Shown here in pieces: positions 1-10,242 of a DNA stretch of 64,000 nt. Every line of letters begins with the position of its first letter. Position 1 is the stretch's first letter. The position numbers and the translations under genes were made by a program. The stretch spans positions 38,555,874-38,619,873 of the forward strand of contig JAIOJX010000003.1 in NCBI GenBank assembly GCA_022376925.1. The letters run 5' to 3'. This stretch comes from Tragulus kanchil (taxonomy: Eukaryota > Chordata > Mammalia > Artiodactyla > Tragulidae). Under the pieces are notes generated by a model, which made no database searches, was not told the origin of the DNA, and worked only from the letters and a program-made list of their open reading frames with translations.

Positions 1-187
1 AAAAAAAAAGAAAGAAACTAAGGATGTGAATGAGCCCTCTTAGGAAAAGCAACACAAACAAGGTTCATGGCCAGACACCAAATTTTAAAAGTAGTTTAAA
101 AAAAAGAAAAAAAAAAATTAGCAATCAGAGAAATCAGAGGAAAAACAGAAGTACATAGCATCATGGAAAAGAAGGAAGAGAACACTT

Positions 188-299
188 CTCTAGCCATCCA
201 GTGGTTAACATTCTCCACTTTCACTGCAGAGGGCATAGGTTCGATCCCTCGTCAGGGAATCAAGGTCTCACATGCTGTGTAGTACAGTCACATTAAAAG
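188..299 (+). mobile_element. Old tRNA-derived SINE fragment
   Basis: The tRNA-like head is diverged (CCAGTGGTTAA for box A, GGTTCGATCCC for box B at 239-249) and is followed by the degraded body and an A-rich end typical of old artiodactyl tRNA SINEs. Confidence 0.7.
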
Positions 300-1139
300 A
301 GAAAAGAAGAGAAGAGAGAGTTTCAAGCTGAAAGAGCCGTATGGTCATAGAGAGCTAAGAAAAGCCTCAACAAGGCAAGAGTGAAAACTATTCAAAGACT
401 CTGACCATCAAATGAAGAATTCTCAGTCAGTAATAAACTCCAGAGGTCTAAGGAGTAAATCAGTGACACGGAAGATCAGCCATGTACTGCAAAGCAAGGA
501 TCACCCCAAATGTCTCCTTCTCAGTGCCACCAGACAGCCTTGTCTCCTATTTGAGGTTGTCCCCATTCCTCCCAAAGTTGCCATCTCCCTGCCCTCCTGT
601 TGAGGACCCTCCCTTGCTCTGTTTCTCAAAGGAGATGAGTTAGGAAGGCAGTTCTCATGCCTCTTCTCCCGGACCCAAGTGTGAGACCATATTCTACTTC
701 CTCCCAGAATTTTCCAGGTTTAAACATGAGCACAACAAGACACTTCTCTAGAGTCTTAACTACTCTCTAGCTCCATTTTAATCCCTGAAAAGAGAGTTAT
801 GAGAAAGTAACACAAGGCCAATGCGAGTCTTCTAACACCAGATCCAAAGGCAGCACAGAACTTTGTAACACTTCCTCTTTCATCCCTTTTCCTTCCAAAA
901 GCATTTGTCCAGAAACATATTCCCATGTCGCCTAAGCAGGTCCCTCTGCTCTTTTATCAAAGACAGTGGCAGCTGGGGAAGCATGTCAGGAGTCCAGAGG
1001 TGAATTAATCACATTTTAGCAAGTTCTTATTGGTCCATATTTTGTTATTTTACAGATTTCACCCCACACTTCCACTCACTCCCATTCCTCCCGATTAAAA
1101 TATAATTTCTCCCTAAGTACACACCCTAAAGAACTGATT

Positions 1140-1640
1140 TTCAAGCAAGTACAATATATGTACACACACACTGATAGCAGTACTGGTCACGATAGTCAAA
1201 AGGTGGAAACAGCTAAAATATCTATCGATGGACAGATCGATAAACTAATGGTGAAACATCCACACAGTGACCTTTGATTCAGACACAAAAAAATGAAGTA
1301 CTTATACCGGCTACGGAGTGGGTGGATTTCCAGAACACTGCCCTACGGAAAAGAAGCTAGACCCACAAAGATCACATGGTCCACTTATCCACATTATCCA
1401 CATTATCCACAGTATCCAGAACTGACAGGGCAAAACCAGAAGAGAGATAGAATGTAGACTGTTAGTTTTAAGGGGCGGGGGGAAAGAGGGTGAAATGGAG
1501 AAAAATTATTTAAAAAGTAAGAGCATAATGGAAATTTGGGGTGGTTGTGCAACACTGTGAATGTACTAAACGCCACTGAATTGTTCACATTCGAATGACT
1601 AATTTTATGCTATGGGAATTTCACCACCATAAATCACGGT
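1140..1640 (+). mobile_element. Ancient L1M 3' fragment
   Basis: The text follows the end of L1 ORF2 and its 3' UTR as found in old mammalian L1s: a phrase about comparison of indirect-strand A-rich codons near 1185-1245, then the GGGCGGGGGGAAAGAGGG tract and the GTTGTGCAACACTGTGAATGTACTAA segment at 1545-1570. It is highly decayed. Confidence 0.6.
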
Positions 1641-1684
1641 TCACAAGAAGCTTCCACAAACTCTACCCAATACTCTGGCCTATA

Positions 1685-1803
1685 AAAGAAAAGAATCTTT
1701 AAAAGTGTGATTCATGCATATGTATAACTGATTCACTTTCCTTTTGAAACTAACACAACATTGTAAACCAACTACACTCCAATAAAAACATAAAAATAAG
1801 ATT
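1685..1803 (+). mobile_element. L1 3' UTR end
   Basis: This has the characteristic artiodactyl L1 terminus: ATGTATAACTGATTCACTTT, then AACTAACACAACATTGTAAA, then CTACACTCCAATAAA and an A-rich tail. Confidence 0.8.
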
Positions 1804-1818
1804 AAAAGTTGTATTAAT

Positions 1819-2400
1819 GGGCTTCCCTGGTGATCCAGCGGGTGGAGAGTCCACCTTGCAGTCCAGGGGCCACTGGTTTGATCCCTGGCATGAGAGGATT
1901 CCACGTGCCACGGAGTGGATGGACCAGTGTGTCCAATTATGAGCCGGTGTTCTGCAGTGGGAGGGGCCACTGCGATGGGAGGCCCACACAGGCCAAAGAA
2001 TTAAGATGGATGAAAATGAATAAATGGGGGCTTCCCTGGTGGTCCAGTGGGTAAGGACACCACCTTGCAGTGCAAGGGGCGCCGGTTCGATCCCTGGCCT
2101 GGGAAGATCCTACATGCCGCGGAGCGGCTGGACCGATGTGTCCAATTACCCAGCCAGAGCTCTGGAGCGCATGCACCCAGAGCCGGCGCTCTGCGACAAC
2201 AGATGCCACCACGATGGGAGGCCCACACGGGCCAGGGAACAAAGATGGATGAAAATAGATAAAAGAAAGACCAATAGAAGTGGCCTGCTTGCCCCTCTCC
2301 CTCCCCAACCCGCCCCCGCCGCAAAAAAAAAATCTTAAAAAAAAAAAAAGGAATAAATGAAGGACCAATAAAAGAGGCCAAAATTAAAAAAAAAAAAAAA
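1819..2400 (+). mobile_element. tRNA-Glu SINE (outer), interrupted by a second SINE
   Basis: The head GGGCTTCCCTGGTGATCCAG and the CCAATTATGAGCC body identify the young SINE family. The element runs to 2400, but its tail is split at 2027-2350 by another SINE; the tail resumes with GAATAAATGAAGGACC. Flanking target-site duplications AAAAGTTGTA are at 1804-1813 and 2398-2407. Confidence 0.88.
2028..2350 (+). mobile_element. tRNA-Glu SINE (inner), GC-rich-tail subfamily
   Basis: It is full length, with box A near 2039-2050 and a perfect box B GGTTCGATCCC at 2083-2093. The 3' end carries a pyrimidine-rich segment (2290-2320) before the A tract. Nine-base target duplications GAATAAATG lie at 2018-2026 and 2351-2359, inside the tail of the outer SINE. 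Confidence 0.9.
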
Positions 2401-2779
2401 AGTTGTACTCGCATTTCCATCTGAATCTTAAAATCAGCGTGTTAATTTCTGCCTCTTATGAACAGTGCCAGAAAGTTATCAGATATGTGTCAGCAATTAA
2501 GACATTGTAACCACTGCTGGAAATTGAACTTTATTTGTTTATTCTAAAGTCTATACTGTCGAATAAGTCTCCCATCAGCCACGTCAGAATCACAAGAAGG
2601 GCAGGCAGAAAGTTACCTCTGCGGTGATGCTGAGGCACCAACAAGTTGGAGAACACCTGACCTGGCCTCTTGCTATTCAACGAGTGGTTCACACACCAGC
2701 AGCCTTGGCATCACTTAGACCTGTTACAAATGGAGATGCTGTAGCTCCAGCCCAGATCTGAACAGAACCCACACTCCTA

Positions 2780-4952
2780 GGTACTCCTCCAGGTGATTAC
2801 AATCTTTGTACATAAGTTTTCTGGCAAATAACAAAATAAGGAAGCAAATTCCAGATATGATCTAAAACAGAGTTTTGCCTTAGTGTGGACACCAATCACC
2901 TAGGGATTACACAGATCACCAGTAGACCGCCACCAAAGTACTTGAATTCCATTTTTATGATGCCCTAATCATGATCAAAATTACTTTAAAGCAACTCCCA
3001 AGAAGCACAGTGACAATAGTCTATCCAAATTTGCATTTTAAGTACACAGTTTTCATTTAGAAAGGCGTTGCCTCACAATTTCGATCAGCTGGTACTAGCT
3101 TTTGAAAACTGTTTCCGAACATCCATACCTAGTTTATGGCTTAGTTAATACATGTAAGCTGTGAGGTAGCACCTACAATTTATGTCACTAATACATGGGT
3201 AAACAGAGATCCAGCTTTCATACTTAGCTATAAAGAAAATAAGCAGCGGGTCTTTGAGTTCTCCTTGGGTTCTTATTTCTCTACAATGAAAAAGCTCAGT
3301 CATTTGCTGATAAGAAAGGAACTGAGGACAAGGAAAGCAGTAAAGCCTTTTCACGTGTGAAAATATGACCCAACCAGGAATGCTTAAAACGATCTGCCAT
3401 GGAACACTGAGGGCCCAGGGATGATCCACGATAACTGCGAGCAGCTTGGGGAATTTGATTTTGCTCAAGCACTGCTTGAGAAGCGGAGCAAAGCCAGACC
3501 AAGAGAGACATAACTGAGAACTGGTAAATTCGGGCTACACCAGATGAGAGAAATGGAGGGCTGAGTGCTCCAGCAGAACGCTAATTACTGAAATGTTCAA
3601 TCTACTCGAGTTATGATCAACCACCCAAGAGTAGCAACAGGCTTTGTCAAACTGCAGCATGAACTAAGGTGTGCATGTGTGTGCGTGTTCAGTCGTCCAG
3701 TCGTGTCCGACTCTTGGCGATCTCATGGATCACCAGGCTTCCCTGGCCCTCACCAGCTCCTGGAGTCTGCCCAAGTTCACGTCTAATGAATCAGTGATGC
3801 CATCCAGCCATCTCATCCTCTGATGTTCTCTCTTGCAAATAACACAAATAAGGGAAGCCTGTTACAAATGGAGATGCTGTAGCTCCAGATAAAATGGTAC
3901 TCCTCCAGGTGATTACAATCTTTGTACATAAGTTTTCTGGCAAATAACAAAATAAGGAAGCAAATTCCAGATATGATCTAAAACAGAGTTTTGCCTTAGT
4001 GTGGACACCAATCACCTAGGGATTACACAGATCACCAGTAGACCGCCACCAAAGTACTTGAATTCCATTTTTATGATGCCCTAATCATGATCAAAATTAC
4101 TTTAAAGCAACTCCCAAGAAGCACAGTGACAATAGTCTATCCAAATTTGCATTTTAAGTACACAGTTTTCATTTAGAAAGGCGTTGCCTCACAATTTCGA
4201 TCAGCTGGTACTAGCTTTTGAAAACTGTTTCGAACATCCATACCTAGTTTATGGCTTAGTTAATACATGTAAGCTGTGAGGTAGCACCTACAATTTATGT
4301 CACTAATACATGGGTAAACAGAGATCCAGCTTTCATACTTAGCTATAAAGAAAATAAGCAGCGGGTCTTTGAGTTCTCCTTGGGTTCTTATTTCTCTACA
4401 ATGAAAAAGCTCAGTCATTTGCTGATAAGAAAGGAACTGAGGACAAGGAAAGCAGTAAAGCCTTTTCACGTGTGAAAATATGACCCAACCAGGAATGCTT
4501 AAAACGATCTGCCATGGAACACTGAGGGCCCAGGGGATGATCCACGATAACTGCGAGCAGCTTGGGGAATTTGATTTTGCTCAAGCACTGCTTGAGAAGC
4601 GGAGCAAAGCCAGACCAAGAGAGACATAACTGAGAACTGGTAAATTCGGGCTACACCAGATGAGAGAAATGGAGGGCTGAGTGCTCCAGCAGAACGCTAA
4701 TTACTGAAATGTTCAATCTACTCGAGTTATGATCAACCACCCAAGAGTAGCAACAGGCTTTGTCAAACTGCAGCATGAACTAAGGTGTGCATGTGTGTGT
4801 GCGTGTTCAGTCGTCCAGTCGTGTCCGACTCTTGGCGATCTCATGGATCACCAGGCTTCCCTGGCCCTCACCAGCTCCTGGAGTCTGCCCAAGTTCACGT
4901 CTAATGAATCAGTGATGCCATCCAGCCATCTCATCCTCTGATGTTCTCTCTT
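2780..4952 (+). repeat. Adjacent direct duplication 1 (2780-3834 / 3896-4952)
   Basis: The two copies are offset by 1,116-1,118 bases. I see only small indels: one C in a C pair, one G in a G run, and one extra GT unit. The 61-base junction (3835-3895) is a patchwork of pieces resembling 2720-2750 and 2824-2845 rather than genuine spacer. Each copy carries a 3' BovB fragment at its right end. Confidence 0.95.
3671..3834 (-). mobile_element. BovB 3' fragment
   Basis: This is the reverse complement of the BovB 3' end (TCGTGTCCGACTCTTGGCGA, then the CTCACCAGCTCCTGGAGTC stretch). It is cut at 3834 by a duplication junction; the complete version is at 4787-5175. Confidence 0.85.
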
Positions 4953-5175
4953 CCTTCTGCCCTTAGTGTTTCCCAGCATCAGGGACTTTTCCACGAGCCG
5001 GCTCTTCACATCAGATGCCCAAAATACTGGAGCTTCAGCTCCAGCGTCAGTCCTTTCCAAAGAGTACTTGGGGTTGACTTCTCTTAGGACTGACTGGTTT
5101 GATTTCCGTGCTGCCCAAAGGACCCTTGAGAGTCTTCTCCAGCACCAGAGTTCGAAGGCATCAGTTCTTTGAATT
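4787..5175 (-). mobile_element. BovB 3' fragment
   Basis: Reverse-complement BovB carrying the C-terminal reverse-transcriptase coding end and 3' end, with a TG-rich stretch at its 5' side. It marks the genome as ruminant. A young SINE follows just downstream. Confidence 0.88.
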
Positions 5176-5188
5176 AAGATACAGCCCT

Positions 5189-5493
5189 GGGCTTCCCTGG
5201 TGGTCCAGTGGGTAAGGACACCGCCTTGCAGTGCAGGGGGCGCCGGTTCGATCCCTGACCTGGGAAGATTCCATGTACTGTGGAGCGGCTGGACTGATGT
5301 GTCCAATCACCGAGCCGGAGCTCTGGAGCACATGCGCCCAGAGCCGGCGCTCTGCGACGACAGACGCCACCACAATGGGAGGCCCGCAGGCGCCAAAGAA
5401 CAAAAGACGGATGAAAATAGACAAATGAAAGACCAATAGAAGTGGCCCGCCCATCCTCCTCCCTCCCCAACACCCCCCACTCCCCCCCAAAAA
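5189..5493 (+). mobile_element. tRNA-Glu SINE, GC-rich-tail subfamily
   Basis: It is full length with perfect 14-base target duplications AAGATACAGCCCTG at 5176-5189 and 5494-5507. The 3' segment (5442-5486) is C-rich before a short A run. The perfect flanks imply recent insertion. Confidence 0.93.
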
Positions 5494-6044
5494 AAGATAC
5501 AGCCCTGCACATTATCCAAATTAAATTTTACATCAAAAATTACATAATTCAAAAATGTACCTACTCCATTAAAAAACAACAACAATGTTGACACAGATAC
5601 TTAGGAAGTTCTACCAGAGAACAGACTGGTGGCTGCCAGAGGAGAGAGGGGGCACGAAATGGGAATAAAAGAAACTTCTTTCTTCAAGTTATCCAGGTTG
5701 TATGCTCCAAGCAAAACAAGTAAATTGCTTATGGAACCCTAATGATCCTAAAATGCAAAATTTATGAATCTATAAAAGCATGTTTAATGGAGGAAAACGA
5801 CACAGTAAAACTTTGGCGGCTGCTGGGGAATTAGTGTTCCGTCAGCACAGCCGCCCCCACCTCCCTCACAGCCGCTTTTCCAGGTGATGGGCACGCATCA
5901 GCAGCCCTCGTTTAAGCCTATCCCTGTGGCTGCAGGGACTCCCTCTTTATTAGGCTGACTCATTTTTAGTCATTTCTATGTCGAAAAAGCCCAAAGACTC
6001 TCCCGCTGTGACCATAAAATAGGGATCCTATTGTGGCTGACTGT

Positions 6045-6120
6045 AGCCCGCCAGGCTCCTCTGTCCGTGGGATTCTCCAGGCAAGAATACTGGAGTGGGT
6101 TTCCATGTCCTTCTCCACCT
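6045..6120 (-). mobile_element. Bov-A core fragment
   Basis: A short piece with the GGCAAGAATACTGGAGTGGG hallmark. The copy at 7144-7225 arises from duplication 2. Confidence 0.75.
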
Positions 6121-6378
6121 AAATCTGCTCACTAAACGCAAAATACATCTCATCTTTCTCCGCAGCCAGAGCTCCTGAGCTCTCCTGCCTCATACATGCC
6201 ACATGTTGCCCTCACTTCAGCTCTTCTCTTTAAATATTCCTGGTTTCCTCAACATCTCTGGTCCCTCACATGATATTTTTCATTTCTCTCATTAGCCCAA
6301 CTGGCTCTCCACAAAAGAGCTTAATTCACCCAATAACCCCAATTTTTCATGAAAAGAAGCTTACAGTGTCTTACTGTT

Positions 6379-6506
6379 CCATTTTACAAATGAAACTGAG
6401 GCTTAGGAGGTATGTGATTCGCCTAAGTCATCCAGTAAGTAAGGGGTGGAGCTGAGACTCAAATTGAGCACTTCAACTCAAGTCCATGCTCTTAACCACT
6501 GCATTA
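6379..6506 (-). mobile_element. MIR
   Basis: The reverse complement of the MIR core is clear: ATTTTACAAATGAAACTGAGG at the left and GCTCTTAACCACTGC at the right. The copy at 7487-7617 comes from duplication 2. Confidence 0.85.
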
Positions 6507-6993
6507 ATTTTCCACTGCTGCCATGACAAACTACCGTAAGTTAATGGCCTGAAACAAATAAGTCTATGGTTTAACAACTGCAGAGGCCAGAAACTCAAAA
6601 TCAGTCTCTCTGGACTAAAATCGAGGTGTCAGCATGGCTGTGATCCTTCTAGAAGCTCTGGGAGAAAATCCTTTTTTTTTCCTTTCTGAAGCCCACTTTC
6701 TCCATCTTAAAAACCAGCGGCATTGGCTAGGACTCTATCCCACTACCATCTATCTGATGCTCACACCACCTGCCACTTAAAGGATCCTGGTGATTACACT
6801 GCTCCCCCTGCCTCTGCTCCTCTCCTGCAACCCTAATTTTACCCTAATCCTCCCTCATCTTGCAGTGGATTCACAGATGCAATGGATTAAACTGTGAACA
6901 TCTTTGGGAACTGTTCTGCCTACAATTACCATGCCTCCTTAAAGATGGGCTCCTGTGTGCTATGTTCTCCCTTCTCAAGGATGAAGCATCTGC
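6507..6993 (+). mobile_element. MLT1-like MaLR LTR
   Basis: Order of recognisable segments: CACTGCTGCCATGACAAACTACC, GAGGCCAGAAACTCAAAATC, GAGGTGTCAGCATGG, then a degraded 3' half. This is an ancient LTR of the mammalian MaLR group. It is repeated at 7618-8104, and its 3' part again at 9069-9260. Confidence 0.65.
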
Positions 6994-8351
6994 CCCACCT
7001 TTTCAAAACGAGATCATTTAACCCTTTTATCCCTGTGGCTGCAGGGACTCCCTCTTTATTAGGCTGACTCATTTTAGTCATTTCTATGTCGAAAAAGCCC
7101 AAAGACTCTCCCGCTGTGACCATAAAATAGGGATCCTATTGTGGCTGACTGTAGCCCGCCAGGCTCCTCTGTCCGTGGGATTCTCCAGGCAAGAATACTG
7201 GAGTGGGTTTCCATGTCCTTCTCCACCTAAATCTGCTCACTAAACGCAAAATACATCTCATCTTTCTCCGCAGCCAGAGCTCCTGAGCTCTCCTGCCTCA
7301 TACATGCCACATGTTGCCCTCACTTCAGCTCTTCTCTTTAAATATTCCTGGTTTCCTCAACATCTCTGGTCCCTCACATGATATTTTTCATTTCTCTCAT
7401 TAGCCCAACTGGCTCTCCACAAAAGAGCTTAATTCACCCAATAACCCCAATTTTTCATGAAAAGAAGCTTACAGTGTCTTACTGTTCCATTTTACACGAA
7501 GTGAAACTGAGGCTTAGGAGGTATGTGATTCGCCTAAGTCATCCAGTAAGTAAGGGGTGGAGCTGAGACTCAAATTGAGCACTTCAACTCAAGTCCATGC
7601 TCTTAACCACTGCATTAATTTTCCACTGCTGCCATGACAAACTACCGTAAGTTAATGGCCTGAAACAAATAAGTCTATGGTTTAACAACTGCAGAGGCCA
7701 GAAACTCAAAATCAGTCTCTCTGGACTAAAATCGAGGTGTCAGCATGGCTGTGATCCTTCTAGAAGCTCTGGGAGAAAATCCTTTTTTTTTCCTTTCTGA
7801 AGCCCACTTTCTCCATCTTAAAAACCAGCGGCATTGGCTAGGACTCTATCCCACTACCATCTATCTGATGCTCACACCACCTGCCACTTAAAGGATCCTG
7901 GTGATTACACTGCTCCCCCTGCCTCTGCTCCTCTCCTGCAACCCTAATTTTACCCTAATCCTCCCTCATCTTGCAGTGGATTCACAGATGCAATGGATTA
8001 AACTGTGAACATCTTTGGGAACTGTTCTGCCTACAATTACCATGCCTCCTTAAAGATGGGCTCCTGTGTGCTATGTTCTCCCTTCTCAAGGATGAAGCAT
8101 CTGCAACTCAAAACGAGACTCCAAGTGTGGTTAATTATGACCAAAAGCCATCACTTGAGAGATCATTAATAATGGTCATCTTTTAAAATGAGGATAACAG
8201 AGCAATTGTGGGGATGGAGTGAGGAAGTGATTGGCACAGCTTCTAGCACAGAGAAGTGATCAGTGAATAGAAATTGTCCAATTTCTCTTGTTACAAGCCA
8301 GGAGTACTTTGTATTGTGCATCTATAGTATACTGTCAGCTAACTGAGATCA

Positions 8352-8502
8352 CGTGAGTTCAATCCCTGGTCTGGGAAGATCCCCTGGAGAAGAAAATGGC
8401 TGGAGCATTCTTGCCTGAATCCCATGGACAGAGCAGCCTGGGAGACTATAGGCCATGGGGTCGTGAAAGATCAGACACGACTTAATGACTGAACAAGAAC
8501 AA
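8352..8502 (+). mobile_element. Bov-tA SINE, partial
   Basis: It contains the AATCCCTGGTCTGGGAAGAT head part and the ACGACTTAATGACTGAACAA end. Target duplications AACTGAGATCA lie at 8341-8351 and 8503-8513. The second copy is at 9508-9658. Confidence 0.85.
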
Positions 8503-8517
8503 AACTGAGATCATGCT

Positions 8518-8622
8518 GTGTTGGCCAAGAAGTTCATCTGGGTTTATCCACAATTTAAGGGAAAAGATAAGATTCCATAAGATTATGGAAAAACCAGAAC
8601 AAAGTTTCTGGCCAACCCAATA
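8518..8622. mobile_element. Mariner-derived MITE
   Basis: The terminal inverted repeats are TTGGCCAAGAAGTTCATCTG at 8521-8540 and the complement-like end TTTCTGGCCAACCCAATA near 8605-8622. A duplicated copy is at 9674-9778. Confidence 0.8.
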
Positions 8623-8830
8623 CAGAGGCAACAGCCAGTTGACAACGACATCACAGTTCACAGGAAGATGATCTGTGGGTTTTAACACATCAGGAGACTA
8701 GTCTAATTCAGAATAAAAATAAGATAGATATAAAGAATCTGAATTGAAAATCATGTGACATTATTAGTGAGGTGTTATAGATATAGGCCTAAAATGCATG
8801 ACTCAATTTTCAGATAAAATAAAGTCACCG

Positions 8831-9068
8831 GGGCTTCCCTGGTGGTCCAGTGGGTAAGGACACTGCCTTGCAGTGCAAGGGGCACTAGTTCGATCCCTGG
8901 CCTGGGAAGATCCCACGTGCCACGGAGCGGCTGGACTGATGAGTCCAACTACTGAGCCTGAGCTCTGGAGCACATGAGCCCAGAGCCAGTGCTCTGCAGC
9001 AAGAGAGGCCACTGCAACGGGAAGCCCACACAGGCCAAAGAACAAAGATAAATAAATGAAAGATCAAT
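8831..9068 (+). mobile_element. tRNA-Glu SINE, 3' end cut by a junction
   Basis: The full head is present, but the tail breaks off at 9068 where duplication 3 begins again. Its last 60 bases resemble a different SINE copy from the one seen at 10140-10213. Confidence 0.85.
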
Positions 9069-9986
9069 GCTCCCCTGCCTCTGCTCCTCTCCTGCAACCC
9101 TAATTTTACCCTAATCCTCCCTCATCTTGCAGTGGATTCACAGATGCAATGGATTAAACTGTGAACATCTTTGGGAACTGTTCTGCCTACAATTACCATG
9201 CCTCCTTAAAGATGGGCTCCTGTGTGCTATGTTCTCCCTTCTCAAGGATGAAGCATCTGCAACTCAAAACGAGACTCCAAGTGTGGTTAATTATGACCAA
9301 AAGCCATCACTTGAGAGATCATTAATAATGGTCATCTTTTAAAATGAGGATAACAGAGCAATTGTGGGGATGGAGTGAGGAAGTGATTGGCACAGCTTCT
9401 AGCACAGAGAAGTGATCAGTGAATAGAAATTGTCCAATTTCTCTTGTTACAAGCCAGGAGTACTTTGTATTGTGCATCTATAGTATACTGTCAGCTAACT
9501 GAGATCACGTGAGTTCAATCCCTGGTCTGGGAAGATCCCCTGGAGAAGAAAATGGCTGGAGCATTCTTGCCTGAATCCCATGGACAGAGCAGCCTGGGAG
9601 ACTATAGGCCATGGGGTCGTGAAAGATCAGACACGACTTAATGACTGAACAAGAACAAAACTGAGATCATGCTGTGTTGGCCAAGAAGTTCATCTGGGTT
9701 TATCCACAATTTAAGGGAAAAGATAAGATTCCATAAGATTATGGAAAAACCAGAACAAAGTTTCTGGCCAACCCAATACAGAGGCAACAGCCAGTTGACA
9801 ACGACATCACAGTTCACAGGAAGATGATCTGTGGGTTTTAACACATCAGGAGACTAGTCTAATTCAGAATAAAAATAAGATAGATATAAAGAATCTGAAT
9901 TGAAAATCATGTGACATTATTAGTGAGGTGTTATAGATATAGGCCTAAAATGCATGACTCAATTTTCAGATAAAATAAAGTCACCG

Positions 9987-10242
9987 GGGCTTCCCTGGTG
10001 GTCCAGTGGGTAAGGACACTGCCTTGCAGTGCAAGGGGCACTAGTTCGATCCCTGGCCTGGGAAGATCCCACGTGCCACGGAGCGGCTGGACTGATGAGT
10101 CCAACTACTGAGCCTGAGCTCTGGAGCACATGAGCCCAGAGCCAGTGCTCTGCAGCGAGAGAGGCCACTGTGATGGGAGGCCTACACAGGCCAAAGAACA
10201 AAGATAAATGAATGAAAGATCAATAGAAGTGGCCAAAGAAAA
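9987..10242 (+). mobile_element. tRNA-Glu SINE, complete
   Basis: This is the intact version of the element at 8831. Target duplications AAATAAAGTCAC are at 9973-9984 and 10243-10254. The tail is CCAATAGAAGTGGCCAAAG followed by A, without the GC-rich segment. Confidence 0.9.

Larger units (their letters stand above)
5919..8104 (+). repeat. Adjacent direct duplication 2 (5919-6993 / 7028-8104)
   Basis: Copies are offset 1,108-1,111 bases and contain a Bov-A fragment, a MIR and an MLT1-like LTR. Differences include one T in a T run and a 3-base change at 6387/7496. The junction 6994-7027 looks like a shortened, garbled version of 8105-8170. Confidence 0.95.
7912..10224 (+). repeat. Adjacent direct duplication 3 (7912-9068 / 9069-10224)
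   Basis: Offset is 1,156 bases with no junction spacer. Identity is essentially complete until the 3' part of the young SINE, where 9017-9057 differs from 10173-10213 at several bases. The left end overlaps the right end of duplication 2, so 6805-6993 occurs three times in the window. Confidence 0.95.

Noticed and set aside
2028..2110. tRNA gene
   Set aside because: The tRNA-Glu-like A and B boxes belong to SINE heads; the cloverleaf is degenerate and attached to a retroposon body.
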